This document shows, in pieces, positions 22,101 through 29,661 of a stretch of 64,000 bases of DNA. Under the pieces are notes generated by a model that saw nothing but the letters and a program-made list of their open reading frames with translations, searched no databases and was not told where the DNA came from. Numbering within the stretch: position 1 is the stretch's first letter; every line of letters begins with the position of its first letter. The DNA is from Zygnema cylindricum (lineage: Eukaryota; Streptophyta; Zygnematophyceae; Zygnematales; Zygnemataceae): positions 40,622 through 104,621 of the forward strand of contig JBBHKE010001584.1 in the NCBI GenBank assembly GCA_037447655.1. The letters are read 5' to 3'. Both the position numbers and the translations under genes were made by a program.

Positions 22101-24688
22101 GAATAATAATTTTTATTGTTTGAGCTAGCTTTTTCGGGTTGCAACATTTCAGTTTTGACTTTTCAATGTCTCAACTGCAAGAGACAACATTACAAATTAT
22201 TTACGCAGATAAAATAGTTTAGTGTATGAAGATAAATGTATTATTTGTGAAAAGAGACTCCGTGGTGTAAAGTACTTGTTCCTTGAAATCACAGATCCCA
22301 TGTTTGACAGGAAATTATAAAAAATGAAACATCGTTTACCTTTTAGAATTTATACTTTTCTTTTCCATGCTAAAATGACAGATTTTGGACTGAATACGAT
22401 CGAACAAAAGAAGAATTTCTCCGTAATATTACAGATCTTTTTGGCAAACATCGAAGAAACTATCGAAAAAAAAAAAAACTAGCAAATTGTGACTTCGTTT
22501 TCTCCACTTTGTTTCCTTCTTCTTTTCCATTTTTTTTCCTTTCTTTTGCAGGCGAAAGTGGCGGATTTTGGCCTTCTAAAAGATAATCCTATGGGATCCG
22601 TAGAAGACGCTTTGAAAACTCGAGTCGCAGGAACTCCCGGATACATCGATCCCGAGTACTACACAAATTTAAAAGTCACAGCAAAAAGTGATGTCTACAG
22701 GTACTTAATCTAACTGGTGATAATAACTGGTGATTATATTTCTTTAGAACATGAAGAGAGTCCTCCTCCTCCTCTAACTCCTCCTCCGCCTCCTCTTCGT
22801 TATTTCTCATAGTCGCCCCTTTTCAAAACTGACTACATTTTTTACATTTGATTTTCTACTTCTTTCGGAAATAAAAGCTACTTTCTCTTTTTTTTTTTTT
22901 GGTTTTTCATAGATCAGGTGCAAATACTAATTTGACTTCGTTGTTTACAATGGACTTTCCATTTTTTTCTGCAAACCAAATAACTGTCTTTTTTTGTTGG
23001 TGTTTTTTGTACAATTCCGTTGTCGCTTTTTTTGAGCTTAAAATCCCAAAACTAGCAAAGAATAACTTTACTTTATTATTCACAATAGACTTTTTTCTTT
23101 TTTTAAAGTCGTTTTTTATTGTTTTTTTGTCCAGTTTCGGCGTCCTATTATTTGAGCTTATTACCGGAAAATCAGCTTTGATTAAAGAAGAGGATTCCAG
23201 TGAGGATCAGCGAGAAGTGCATTTGACCACTTTGGCTAATTGGGTAAGTCCGTAATTTGTTTTGAAAACAGGAAATTTGTTAAATCTGGATTAGTCCAAT
23301 ATTATTTTTTTGTCTCGATTATTCCAATTTATTATTTTCTTGACTGGATACTCCTACATATTACTTTATAGTATGGATATTTCTATATATTGTTTTATAT
23401 TGTGAATTTTCCCTATGTTACATTCTTATGTTATGATACAGTCTGGACTTTTCCTATATTATATTATTGTCTGGATAATAAATTTTCCTTTTTTCATATT
23501 ATATTCTTGATTATTATGATCCTTATATAAGTAGTATACTCTGGATTTTTCTGAAATTATATTATATTCTAGATAAGTCCTATATTTCATTACAGTCAGG
23601 ATTATTTCTATATTATGTTACAGGCTGGGTAATTACTGTATTACATCTCAATCAGGATTGTTCCTTTACTTTGTTGTAATCTTGATTGTTCCTAAACTTC
23701 TGGCAAATTTATCTCTCATCTAGGTTATTCTTAAGCAATGGTTAGCATCCTAGCTCATATAATTTTAGTTTCGATTCATTTGCAGTTTTTATCAGTTTAC
23801 CGTTTATTCATCTGCAGTTTTAACTTGTATAGTAAACATGTTTGGGAATAGTATTGCTGCTTAAAATTTTATGCATTTCAACGAACCTGCCAGTGATTCT
23901 GATTGCAGTTTTTACTACCATATAAACAAATACATAAGCTTAAGTCGACGTTTCAAACAATGGATTTTGAGCGAGTCTTGTTTTATCTCTTTAAAAAGAT
24001 TCCTCCAGCAAATACTTATGGCAGAAAGTTCCTCACATAGAAGAATTCTCTACACCTTTTATTTAAGGGAAACTCATTTTAGACTAACTTGTTTTACTCA
24101 ATATCTATTTCTTTCCATGATTATACAAGTATAACCTTACATACTGAGCTTTATTTCTAATTAAACTTCATTTCCAAATTTTCACAGCTATAACCTTACG
24201 CACTACATCCGATTGTCTATTTTTCCATGAATACAACCTTACTATGTTTTGATTCCAATTGGTTACAGCTACAACCGTACACATACTAAGTGTTCTCACA
24301 CACTAAATTTTGTCACATAGTAAACGTTATCCCATAAAAAAATTGAAGCATACTAAATGGTCTTTCTGATTTTTCACAGGTACAACCATACATACAAAAT
24401 GTTGGTCCAATTGTGGACCCAAGAATGGGAAAATATAACGAGGAAGCGATGAATATGTTGGTAAATGTGGCGGCAGTTTGTACCGAAAGAGCCGCGAGAT
24501 ACCGTCCAAATATGGACGAAGTTACTCGTCGCCTAGGGCAAACAAAATTTTTTATGCTTGGAGTCATTGAAAAAAACTCGTCGACAAATGGAGAAAGTGA
24601 TTCAGTAGCAAGTAATTATTCACCCCCACAAATACATGTCGGTCCAAATAATCTCGCTCCTGTGTCAAAAACGTTTGACGGCCGATAA
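601..24688 (+). CDS. HPCA1-like (LRR-VIII-1) LRR receptor kinase, 3' 28 exons; 5' end outside window
   Basis: Single-pass plasma-membrane receptor kinase: extracellular LRRs, Cys-rich cap, ectodomain segment, Pro-rich linker, one membrane span, cytoplasmic Ser/Thr-type kinase. Joining 28 exons gives 1038 open residues plus a TAA at 24686-24688. Exons: 601-669, 1219-1284, 1555-1623, 2260-2352, 2736-2807, 3281-3352, 4352-4423, 5305-5373, 5633-5698, 5960-6031, 6502-6579, 7239-7313, 8152-8223, 8871-8939, 11749-11814, 12283-12360, 13072-13146, 13724-13876, 15771-16068, 17754-17940, 18194-18262, 18702-18794, 19725-19948, 20465-20600, 21513-21667, 22552-22700, 23135-23243, 24380-24688. All introns are GT-AG and phases agree throughout (phase 2 between LRR exons). 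The first exon starts in phase 2, so signal peptide, N-cap and about ten LRRs must lie to the left. The closest Arabidopsis family by domain order is LRR-VIII-1 (HPCA1/CARD1, a peroxide and quinone sensor). Ligand specificity here is unknown. Confidence 0.9.
7500..8112 (+). repeat. CCCTCT-type pyrimidine tract in intron before exon 8152
   Basis: About 610 bp almost free of purines on the sense strand, made of CCCTCT/CCCTCC words, ending some 40 bp before the acceptor of exon 8152. Long open frames across it (Pro/Ser/Leu-rich or Gly/Arg/Glu-rich) are low-complexity artefacts. Confidence 0.9.
9542..10254. mobile_element. TIR element rich in CGATATATCG, TA-flanked, inserted at the edge of a CACCGTG element
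   Basis: Ends GTGTTGGGTATCG (9544-9556) and CGATACCCAACAC (10240-10252) are perfect inverted repeats bounded by TA. The interior has many CGATATATCG/TATCGAATATCG palindromes at both ends and AT-rich and CAGCAG-rich filler. No transposase ORF is visible, so it is non-autonomous. The right TA is also the first TA of the element at 10253. Confidence 0.75.
10253..10473. mobile_element. CACCGTG-family TIR element, copy 1 (221 bp)
   Basis: Left end TACACCGTGAATCGCTATTA, right end TAATAGCGATTCACGGTGTA, with inverted repeats of about 75 bp (including CTCCGTACACACTTGTCGGA against its complement) around a unique centre of about 60 bp. TA flanks suggest a Tc1/mariner-type target duplication. Non-autonomous (MITE). 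Confidence 0.88.
10627..11413. mobile_element. CACCGTG-family element, copy 2, split by another insertion
   Basis: Left end TACACCGTGTATCGCTATTA and right end TAATAGCGATTCACGGTGTA. 566 bp of foreign sequence (the 10676-11233 element plus a target duplication) interrupt the left inverted repeat after CGCCACTTAAAAC. Removing the insertion leaves a normal element of about 221 bp. Confidence 0.88.
10676..11233. mobile_element. hAT-like non-autonomous element with perfect 8-bp target duplication
   Basis: Terminal inverted repeats CATAGTTCAAAAGTAGG (10676-10692) and CCTACTTTTGAACTATG (11217-11233) are perfect over 17 bp. The flanks CTTAAAAC (10668-10675) and CTTAAAAC (11234-11241) are an exact 8-bp duplication of a site in the host CACCGTG element. 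8-bp duplications are characteristic of hAT transposases. No transposase ORF is present. Confidence 0.88.
14047..14113 (+). pseudogene. duplicated fragment of the preceding LRR exon
   Basis: About 65 nt in the intron repeat the 3' end of exon 13724-13876. Residues [20 protein letters not shown] match [20 protein letters not shown], and both are followed by GTA(A/T)GTGGAA. The copy is open in the original frame and sits behind a TTTAG that could act as an acceptor. Joining there after the real exon (phase 2) gives a stop within three codons, so it is probably a decayed tandem exon duplication. Confidence 0.7.
14240..14480. repeat. TATGTA/TACGTA microsatellite
   Basis: About 240 bp of alternating purine-pyrimidine hexamers (TATGTA, TACGTA and variants) inside the intron between exons 13724 and 15771. 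The alternation is nearly unbroken. Confidence 0.85.
15176..15770 (+). repeat. CCCTCT/poly-C tract ending at the 3' splice site of the Cys-rich exon
   Basis: Almost pure pyrimidine for about 590 bp on the sense strand, including one uninterrupted run of 92 C (15292-15383) and shorter C runs near 15560-15590. The tract runs straight into CTCTTCAG at exon 15771, so it serves as an oversized polypyrimidine tract. Confidence 0.92.
15771..16068 (+). other. Cys-rich LRR C-cap exon of the plus-strand kinase
   Basis: 298-nt exon opening with the C-terminal LRR cap (LAGNPLCQ, then a second Cys about 17 residues on). It continues with Cys pairs VCKRNC (C-x3-C) and SCTCSG (C-x-C) around an NPY motif, then the start of the LRR-VIII-1 ectodomain ([11 protein letters not shown]). 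In HPCA1 this region holds the two cysteine pairs implicated in hydrogen peroxide sensing. Here the first pair is spaced x3 and not x2, so functional equivalence is inference. The acceptor lies directly after a very long CCCTCT/poly-C tract. Confidence 0.8.
16137..16186. repeat. poly-T run of about 50
   Basis: Homopolymer T just downstream of the donor of exon 15771-16068. The length should be treated as uncertain, since such runs are often mis-sized in assemblies. Confidence 0.85.
16514..16672 (+). repeat. tandem 57-bp CCCTCC-rich repeat
   Basis: A unit of roughly 57 bp (CTCTCTCCCTCCATCTCCCT and following CCCTTTTCCCTCC words) is present 2.5 times in the same intron, again with pyrimidines on the sense strand. 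Confidence 0.8.
17754..17940 (+). other. membrane-proximal ectodomain exon of the plus-strand kinase
   Basis: Encodes [19 protein letters not shown] followed by [11 protein letters not shown] and ends YTPG in phase 1. The pattern (polar, then alternating D/S, then a LxLQIF strand) is the segment LRR-VIII-1 receptors carry between LRR cap and membrane. It pairs with 31976-32171 of the paralog, which has YLQIFSTTEEAPG at the same place. Confidence 0.8.
18194..18794 (+). other. Pro-rich linker and transmembrane exons of the plus-strand kinase
   Basis: Exon 18194-18262 encodes a Pro-rich stalk ([13 protein letters not shown]). Exon 18702-18794 encodes the single membrane helix ([20 protein letters not shown]), followed by a short AAYLHHSR stop-transfer. 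Both are symmetric phase-1 exons, as in the paralog. Confidence 0.85.
18985..19235 (+). repeat. CCCTCT/CCCTCC tract in the intron before the first kinase exon
   Basis: About 250 bp of pyrimidine-rich sequence, sense strand of the plus gene, mid-intron. Confidence 0.8.
20620..20765 (+). repeat. CTCTCC tract after kinase exon 20465-20600
   Basis: Pyrimidine tract beginning about 20 bp after the donor, again on the sense strand. Confidence 0.75.
21690..22095 (+). repeat. degenerate TTTTCTGCAG-type tandem array in intron
   Basis: The intron between kinase exons 21513 and 22552 is dominated by a loosely repeated word of about 12-20 bp centred on TTTCTGCAGTTTTTC. It holds many spare acceptor-like TGCAG sites, yet the next exon used starts only at 22552. 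Confidence 0.65.
23280..24370 (+). repeat. degenerate intronic tandem arrays before the last kinase exon
   Basis: Two blocks. About 23280-23700 repeats words like TCTGGATTNTTCCTATATTA. About 24100-24370 repeats TACAACCTTACATACTNA-like words, and the last repeat runs into the acceptor and first codons of exon 24380 (CACAGGTACAACCATACATAC). Confidence 0.6.
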
Positions 24689-25319
24689 GATGTGTTGTTG
24701 AAAAGGGAAAGAAGAAGAAAAGAGAGGATAGGAGAAGGGGAAGGAGAAGAACACGGAAAGGAGAAGAAAAGGGAAATGGAAAAAAAAAAATTACTATGCA
24801 GAAAAAGTTTCAGAATTAGATTTCGGCACCAATTTTTGAAGGGAAAGGTGGAAAATAATCACAACAATAATAACAGTAATATTAATAACAAAAATGGAAG
24901 ACAATATGTCAGCTTTGGAAGGGGAAATCTTTTATCTTCAGTTTTTGTTTGTTTCGTTGGGAAGTAAAGAAAATAGTTTGGCAAAGTTTATTAGGATTTG
25001 ATAGAAGTTATCTCCAACTATGATATAGAATACCGAAATCTAGAATTACCTAGCCTGTTTTAGTTCTAGGATTTCAGTATCTTTTTTTGTCCCTTTTTGT
25101 TTCAATCTGTTTTATTTTATATACTCTAGTTACGATAAAAACCCACACAAAGATCTGTCTATAAATTTTGACCCTAGCTTTTGGGTGAAAGGTCAAGTGA
25201 CCCTTCAGGTTAGGAAAGTTCCTCTATTTTTCGAGAGGTCACTCTCGGATATTTTTCTATTTTCTATTTAACTTTATTTTTAATTTTCATTTTTATTAAT
25301 TCAATCAATAAAATTTCTT
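24689..25319. other. 3' flank of the receptor kinase; no gene seen
   Basis: Purine-rich just after the stop (24700-24790), then ordinary AT-rich sequence. A short imperfect hairpin (ATACCGAAATCTAGAA against TTCTAGGATTTCAGTAT) spans about 25029-25081. No clear polyadenylation signal could be fixed. Confidence 0.5.
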
Positions 25320-25329
25320 TCCCTTTATG

Positions 25330-26645
25330 TCCACTCTACTTGTCACCATGTCTTCACCTCTAATAGATTATGTGCTCGGCAACGCCAATACCATTACCAA
25401 ATTAAATGGGAAAGATTTTTAGGCGTGGAAATACCATACAGAGCATTTTTTCCGTCATGAGAAAATTTTGTCAATCATTAGTGGTAGTGAAACTGAATTT
25501 GCAGATGCTGAATCGCTTGGCTTGCCCAAATCGAGGAAACCCACTCTCAGCATGTCCTCTCCCTTGAGTCCTCTTAGATCGACATTATCAATGATCCACC
25601 TTATGCTCTCGATGCATGGTCACTGTTGACCTCTACATATGAGAATCATTCTTGGCCTAACAAGTTTTTCCTAAAGAGGAACCTTAATACATATAGAAAG
25701 ATGCCTATTGATTCTATCCAAACCTAAGTCTAGCATCTCAATCGCACTATGGACAACTCGAATATCATTGCTCCAATTTTTGACGATGATATTATTTCGG
25801 TGATTTTCGAAGGATTGCTAAACTCTTATTCGTCCCTCATTTCTTCCCTTGACAACTCTTCAATTTCTCTGACAATCCCAACCTTAACGGATCATTTGGT
25901 CTATCAGGAAATGAAACACACATATCAGACCAAACCAGGTGTCGCCTTGGCCACCATTTCTCCCAATTCCAAGCCACCAAAATCTTCCTCCACCACTTGT
26001 CGCAATTTCAAGCGTTCGGTCACATTATTGATGTGTGCCCAACACTCAAGCGAAAACATGATCGTTGAGGAGGACCCAGCCTTACGAGTGAACTATGGAG
26101 GGCGCGGATCATATCACCGACAAGCCTCCTTGGTCGAAACTACTTTTCCACTTGTCAATGAACAGTTCTCACGGATGAGTCCTTTCTACGGTCATACTCA
26201 TCAACCAGATCACTGCACTCCGCAAATCTTTGGATATGTCCAATCCTACCCACTATTTCCATCCGACCACCCATTTCCACCTTTTCATCCAACGGCTGAC
26301 ACTAATATTTCATGAAATTCAAACGAGGCAATCCAATTTTGGGGTCCCACTATCATCTTCTGTTCTTGTTTCACCTAGATTTGCTCCACCGTCAATTGTT
26401 CTTGAATCCACTTATTATTGATCCAATAACTGATTTTGGTGCCTCTCACCATGCATCGTCTCACACTAACTGGCTCTCCTCAATCTCTCCACTCCGTCCA
26501 CAAATGTGCCTTCTTAAAAACAACACCATTCTTAGGCCACCTCTATTGGACATACCATCAACCGTGGCATCTCTAACCACCAACCGAGAGCCTAACCTCT
26601 CCAACGACCTCTTTGCATCCATCTGCGCAAAAGTCTATTTTCTGT
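25330..26645 (+). mobile_element. decayed Copia-type retrotransposon fragment (gag and protease start)
   Basis: Translation in shifting frames gives PLIDYVLGNANTITKLNGKD, a stop, then AWKYHTEHFFRHEKILSII, later WSLLTSTYENHS and DDDIISVIFEGLLNSYSSLI, which is the Copia gag (UBN2-like) pattern. Near 26420 comes DFGASHHASSHTNWL, a degenerate DSGASHH protease active site. In-frame stops and frameshifts show it is dead. No reverse transcriptase, integrase or clear LTR pair is visible. Confidence 0.75.
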
Positions 26646-26649
26646 AGGC

Positions 26650-26803
26650 GCGCTCACCCTCTCCCTTTCCCTCTCCCTCTCCCTCTCCCCCTCCCGCTCC
26701 CTCTCCCGCTCCCTCTCCCTCTCCCGCTCCCTCTCCCTCGCCCTCACCCTCTCCCTTTCCCTCTCTCTCTCTCTCCCCCTCTCTCTCTCTCTTCCCCTCT
26801 CAA
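26650..26803 (+). repeat. CCCTCT tract next to the Copia fragment
   Basis: About 150 bp of CCCTCT/CCCGCT words in the intergenic region, pyrimidines on the plus strand. It lies outside both assembled coding regions but on the plus gene's downstream side. Confidence 0.75.
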
Positions 26804-26894
26804 AAGTGTACGAACAGTCAGCTCAATTGTGTGGTTGTCGCTTCTTTGCGTGAAAAACAACGGAATTGGATAAGTATGTACGGAATATCTGTAG

Positions 26895-27135
26895 TTCAGT
26901 TTTTTATATTTTCTCGTGCATGGAAAACAGTGGAATCGAACGCGGAGAGGTAACACGCATTAATAAGAACGCGTTACCGTACAGTACCGCGGCACGTCTC
27001 ACCAAAGTGTACGAATATTTCGTGCGCACGATAGTGGAAATGGAACGAAATTATATGACCGATCTTTCTTCTAGGGTTTGATATTTCCTCGGGCGTGGAA
27101 AACAGTGGAATCAAACGCGGGAGATGCGCTGTAGG
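26895..27135. repeat. direct repeat of about 55 bp, two copies 180 bp apart
   Basis: TTTTCTCGTGCATGGAAAAC with following AGTGGAATCGAACGCGG near 26907 recurs as TTTCCTCGGGCGTGGAAAAC with AGTGGAATCAAACGCGG near 27084. Confidence 0.6.
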
Positions 27136-27225
27136 TCGGTGAACCCTAGATGTCGGTGGAAGCTTCGGTGGACATCGGTGCAGATTTGAAAACGTCCTAA
27201 CAAGGTGGACGATTTAAGTGACCGT

Positions 27226-27425
27226 TACACCGCTAATTGTTATTAGAGTTAGTGTTTTTTCGCCACTTAAAATCATTTTTTATCCGTACACACTCGTCGG
27301 ATCGTCAATCGGAGACCGTCAAAAAGAAAGTGAAAGTCTTGCCTTCCAATAGCAAAAATCGGATTGACAATCCGACACGTGTGTACGGAGAAAAGACGTT
27401 TTAAGTGGCGAAAAAAACCTTAATA
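27226..27425. mobile_element. CACCGTG-family element, truncated copy
   Basis: Left end TACACCGCTAATTGTTATTA, CGCCACTTAAAA, CCGTACACACTCGTCGGAT, then the right inverted repeat to GTTTTAAGTGGCGAAAAAAA. The final CACGGTGTA is lost. Confidence 0.7.
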
Positions 27426-27802
27426 AAAAAAAAAACAAATTCGGGTACGGCCGGGTAGCCAAAAAAACGAAAGAAATTGAAGGTTTCGTAGGTACGTTCA
27501 GCTACAGTAATATACAGTACAGTACAGCAGAGGTCGCAAAAGTCAAAATTTTACATGACTGAAACCGACCGTTTTTTTTTCCATAATTTGAGTAACCGAC
27601 GCCCGCCGGGTTATGTCACGCTCCGTTAACCGACCTGCGTTTAAGAAAACAAAAGTTAACCGAAACTCTATTTTTCACGACTAACCGTAACCGCCTCTAA
27701 GTGAAAAAGTACAAAATTACAACGCTCATTGTTATTAGCGTTAAGCATTTATTACACCACAAATCGTAATTATCGTAAATAAATAATTATTGTTATCCAT
27801 TC

Positions 27803-27925
27803 TATATGTGGAGGAGGAAAAGATAGGATTTTGCGGGGAGCAGATCTTGTCGCGATGTGGAGGAGGAAAAGACAGGATTTTGCGGGGAGCAGGTCTTGTC
27901 GCGATGTGGAGGAGGAAAATGATAT
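27803..27925. repeat. 49-bp tandem repeat, about 2.4 copies
   Basis: Unit begins ATGTGGAGGAGGAAAAGA and contains TTTTGCGGGGAGCAG and CTTGTCGCG. The copies are nearly identical, so the expansion is recent. Confidence 0.8.
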
Positions 27926-27929
27926 ATTG

Positions 27930-28500
27930 TGTGATACGCCACGTACGACGTGATTTTAGTTCCGTGACCTAAAAGTAAACGCCGCAAAATGTAACTGACA
28001 AAATATTACTAATTATGTAATTCGTATAATTACTTAATTGGGGTATGGTTACATCAGGTGGTCTCTGTAATATTACAAACAACAAAATTTCTGTATCACA
28101 GAGGCCTCGGTTACATCGCGTAACGTTTATAAACAAGTTTTTACATGTGTGTTTTGATTTGAGTGGTTCCTGGTATGTTTCCGATCAAATCTCTAAAATC
28201 GTCAAAAAATTGAAAACCGACCATTTTCGTATGGAAATCCGTACTTGCGTATTATGTACGTGTAATTTGCAAGTGTACCGCGTCAATGTACCTCAAAGAT
28301 CTCCTTCACTCTGCTGACTTTCAGGGAAAAACCGTATTCAATTGACCGTCTGTGACCTCTGGCCTCTAGTGGTCGGACAAAACAGACATGTCCGACTACC
28401 GATTTAAGAAAATTATCAGTCGGTCAAGATGTCGATATTGGCGGTTGTTGAATGTTATTTCCATCGGCGATTATTGGTCTGGTCAATATATCGCGATGTA
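27930..28500. mobile_element. fragment related to the CGATATATCG-rich element at 9542
   Basis: CACGTACGACGTGATTTTAG with GTTCCGTGAC and CGCCGCAAAATGTAAC (27941-28000) matches the interior of the 9542-10254 element. CGATAT-type words near 28430-28500 may be its other part. No terminal repeats are seen here. Confidence 0.45.
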
Positions 28501-28969
28501 TTATATCACTCGTACTATTTCAATGGATTAGAAGTGTAGTATATAGCTATATTAGGGTTAGGTTAGTGTTTTTGTACAATGATGATTTATTGTAGTTCAC
28601 AGTAGACATTGTGGTTTTTATTCTTACCTTTTACATCTTTATTTTTAGTTATTACTCTATAGTTTACAGTAGACATTGTCGTTAATTTTTTGCGTACAAA
28701 AAATCGTACAATGTCATGCACTTTTGTTTTTCAGGCGTATTTTACAACTTCTAAAAGTTTATTGCTACCATTTCAGATTCGATATATGATATATATCATA
28801 TTTTATATTAGATCTGATGTTGATACGGATCATATTTTATATTATATTTGATATTTAATGCGTGTCCTACTTCACATTTGATTTGATATTTAATATTGAT
28901 AATACTTTAAATGATTTGATATTTAGCATAGACCACACGTTTTACTGCATTTGATATTGAATATGGATC

Positions 28970-29230
28970 ATGTTTTTGCATATGGAGACAAATCCAAACA
29001 AAACAAGAGAGTTTAGAGTGGAAAACTATAGAGGTTAAAGAAATCATAGCGTTTTTCTTTAGATATTCCGTAATTTTTTGATATTAAAGCACAATTGTAC
29101 CAAAAAAATTTACTCCATATAACTTTTTGAGAATAAAAGTCTTCAGATGAAATTTTGGATCTACAGGTCCCGAATTTAGAACTTAAATTACCTTTTATTA
29201 CACACACCAAAAAAAAAAAAAAAAACACCG
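28970..29230. repeat. dispersed repeat, second copy at 63775-64000
   Basis: GAACATGGAGACAAATCC-like start, then GTGGAAAAC, GGAGGTTAAA and a CACAATTGTACCA(A/T)AAAAAT block, shared in order and orientation with the right end of the window. I do not recognise the family. Confidence 0.6.
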
Positions 29231-29459
29231 TTGTTACCTACCACATGAACAAAATATATGCGGCACAAACAGTTTTCGAGTCGATAAACTACTATTTTTT
29301 GAGGGTAAATAAGTAAAAACATAGAGAAAAAACATATAATCTTCTAACATTGAAATAGACCACCCTTTTGAGGAACTGTGAAATAATTCGTGGGGGCGCG
29401 AGAAAATAACAATCATTGAGACCGTAGAAAAAAAAAACAGAAAAAAAAAGAAAAAAAAA

Positions 29460-29625
29460 GAAAAAAAAGTAAAGAGAAATCAAGTCTCGGCTCTAAATTT
29501 CAGATATTATCGATTTCGAAAAAACCAAATGACTAAAAAAAAAGAAAAAAAAAGAAAGGAGAGAAATTACGCCTCGGCCTTAAATTGTACATATTGTCGA
29601 TTTCCTTCGACTACAGTCGATCCCT
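29460..29625 (-). repeat. short tandem duplication at the 3' end of the kinase-less receptor
   Basis: The last 45 nt of the coding tail (GAAATCGACAATATG to the stop and following TTTCTC) recur about 105 bp downstream as GAAATCGATAATATC to TTTCTC, with several changes. The copy is noncoding. It marks local rearrangement exactly where the kinase coding sequence is missing. Confidence 0.6.
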
Positions 29626-29661
29626 TTAGAATTGGGTTTTGGTCTTCGGATGATTTACCAT
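29567..29661 (-). other. terminal exon of the kinase-less receptor, truncated at the kinase boundary
   Basis: After an in-phase acceptor the exon encodes NGKSSEDQNPILKGSTVVEG, then NRQYVQFKAEA and TAA. The QFKAEA end matches the position of [12 protein letters not shown] in the kinase paralog, just before the glycine loop. The stop overlaps a possible donor (GAGGC followed by GTAATT), so an alternative transcript could splice past it. I found no kinase motif in the 4.9 kb downstream. Confidence 0.72.

Larger units (their letters stand above)
19725..24688 (+). other. protein kinase domain (six exons) of the plus-strand receptor
   Basis: Typical plant receptor kinase order. Juxtamembrane [11 protein letters not shown], then glycine loop GVGGYGIV (about residue 716 of the partial protein), ATP-binding Lys in WAVKRA (about 737), alpha-C Glu in FEQEVAIISRM, hinge-side YEFMKNGSL, catalytic loop HRDIKSDN (about 835-842), DFG in VADFGLL (about 855-857), activation segment [33 protein letters not shown] and a C-lobe RPNMDEV. 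All residues needed for catalysis are present, and Arg precedes Asp in HRD (RD kinase). The tail after the kinase is about 45 residues, Ser/Asn-rich, and ends TFDGR. Confidence 0.92.

Noticed and set aside
25050-25320. A 5' LTR for the Copia fragment
   Set aside because: The length and a TATA-like stretch are suggestive, but no primer-binding site, terminal TG/CA or second copy was found.
27803-27925. A CRISPR array from the regular 49-bp repeats
   Set aside because: Units are contiguous with no spacers, and the genome is eukaryotic.
29234-29483. Minus-strand ORF below the kinase-less gene as a possible remaining kinase exon
   Set aside because: No glycine loop, Lys, HRD or DFG motif and no phase-consistent acceptor; mostly AT-rich low-complexity sequence.
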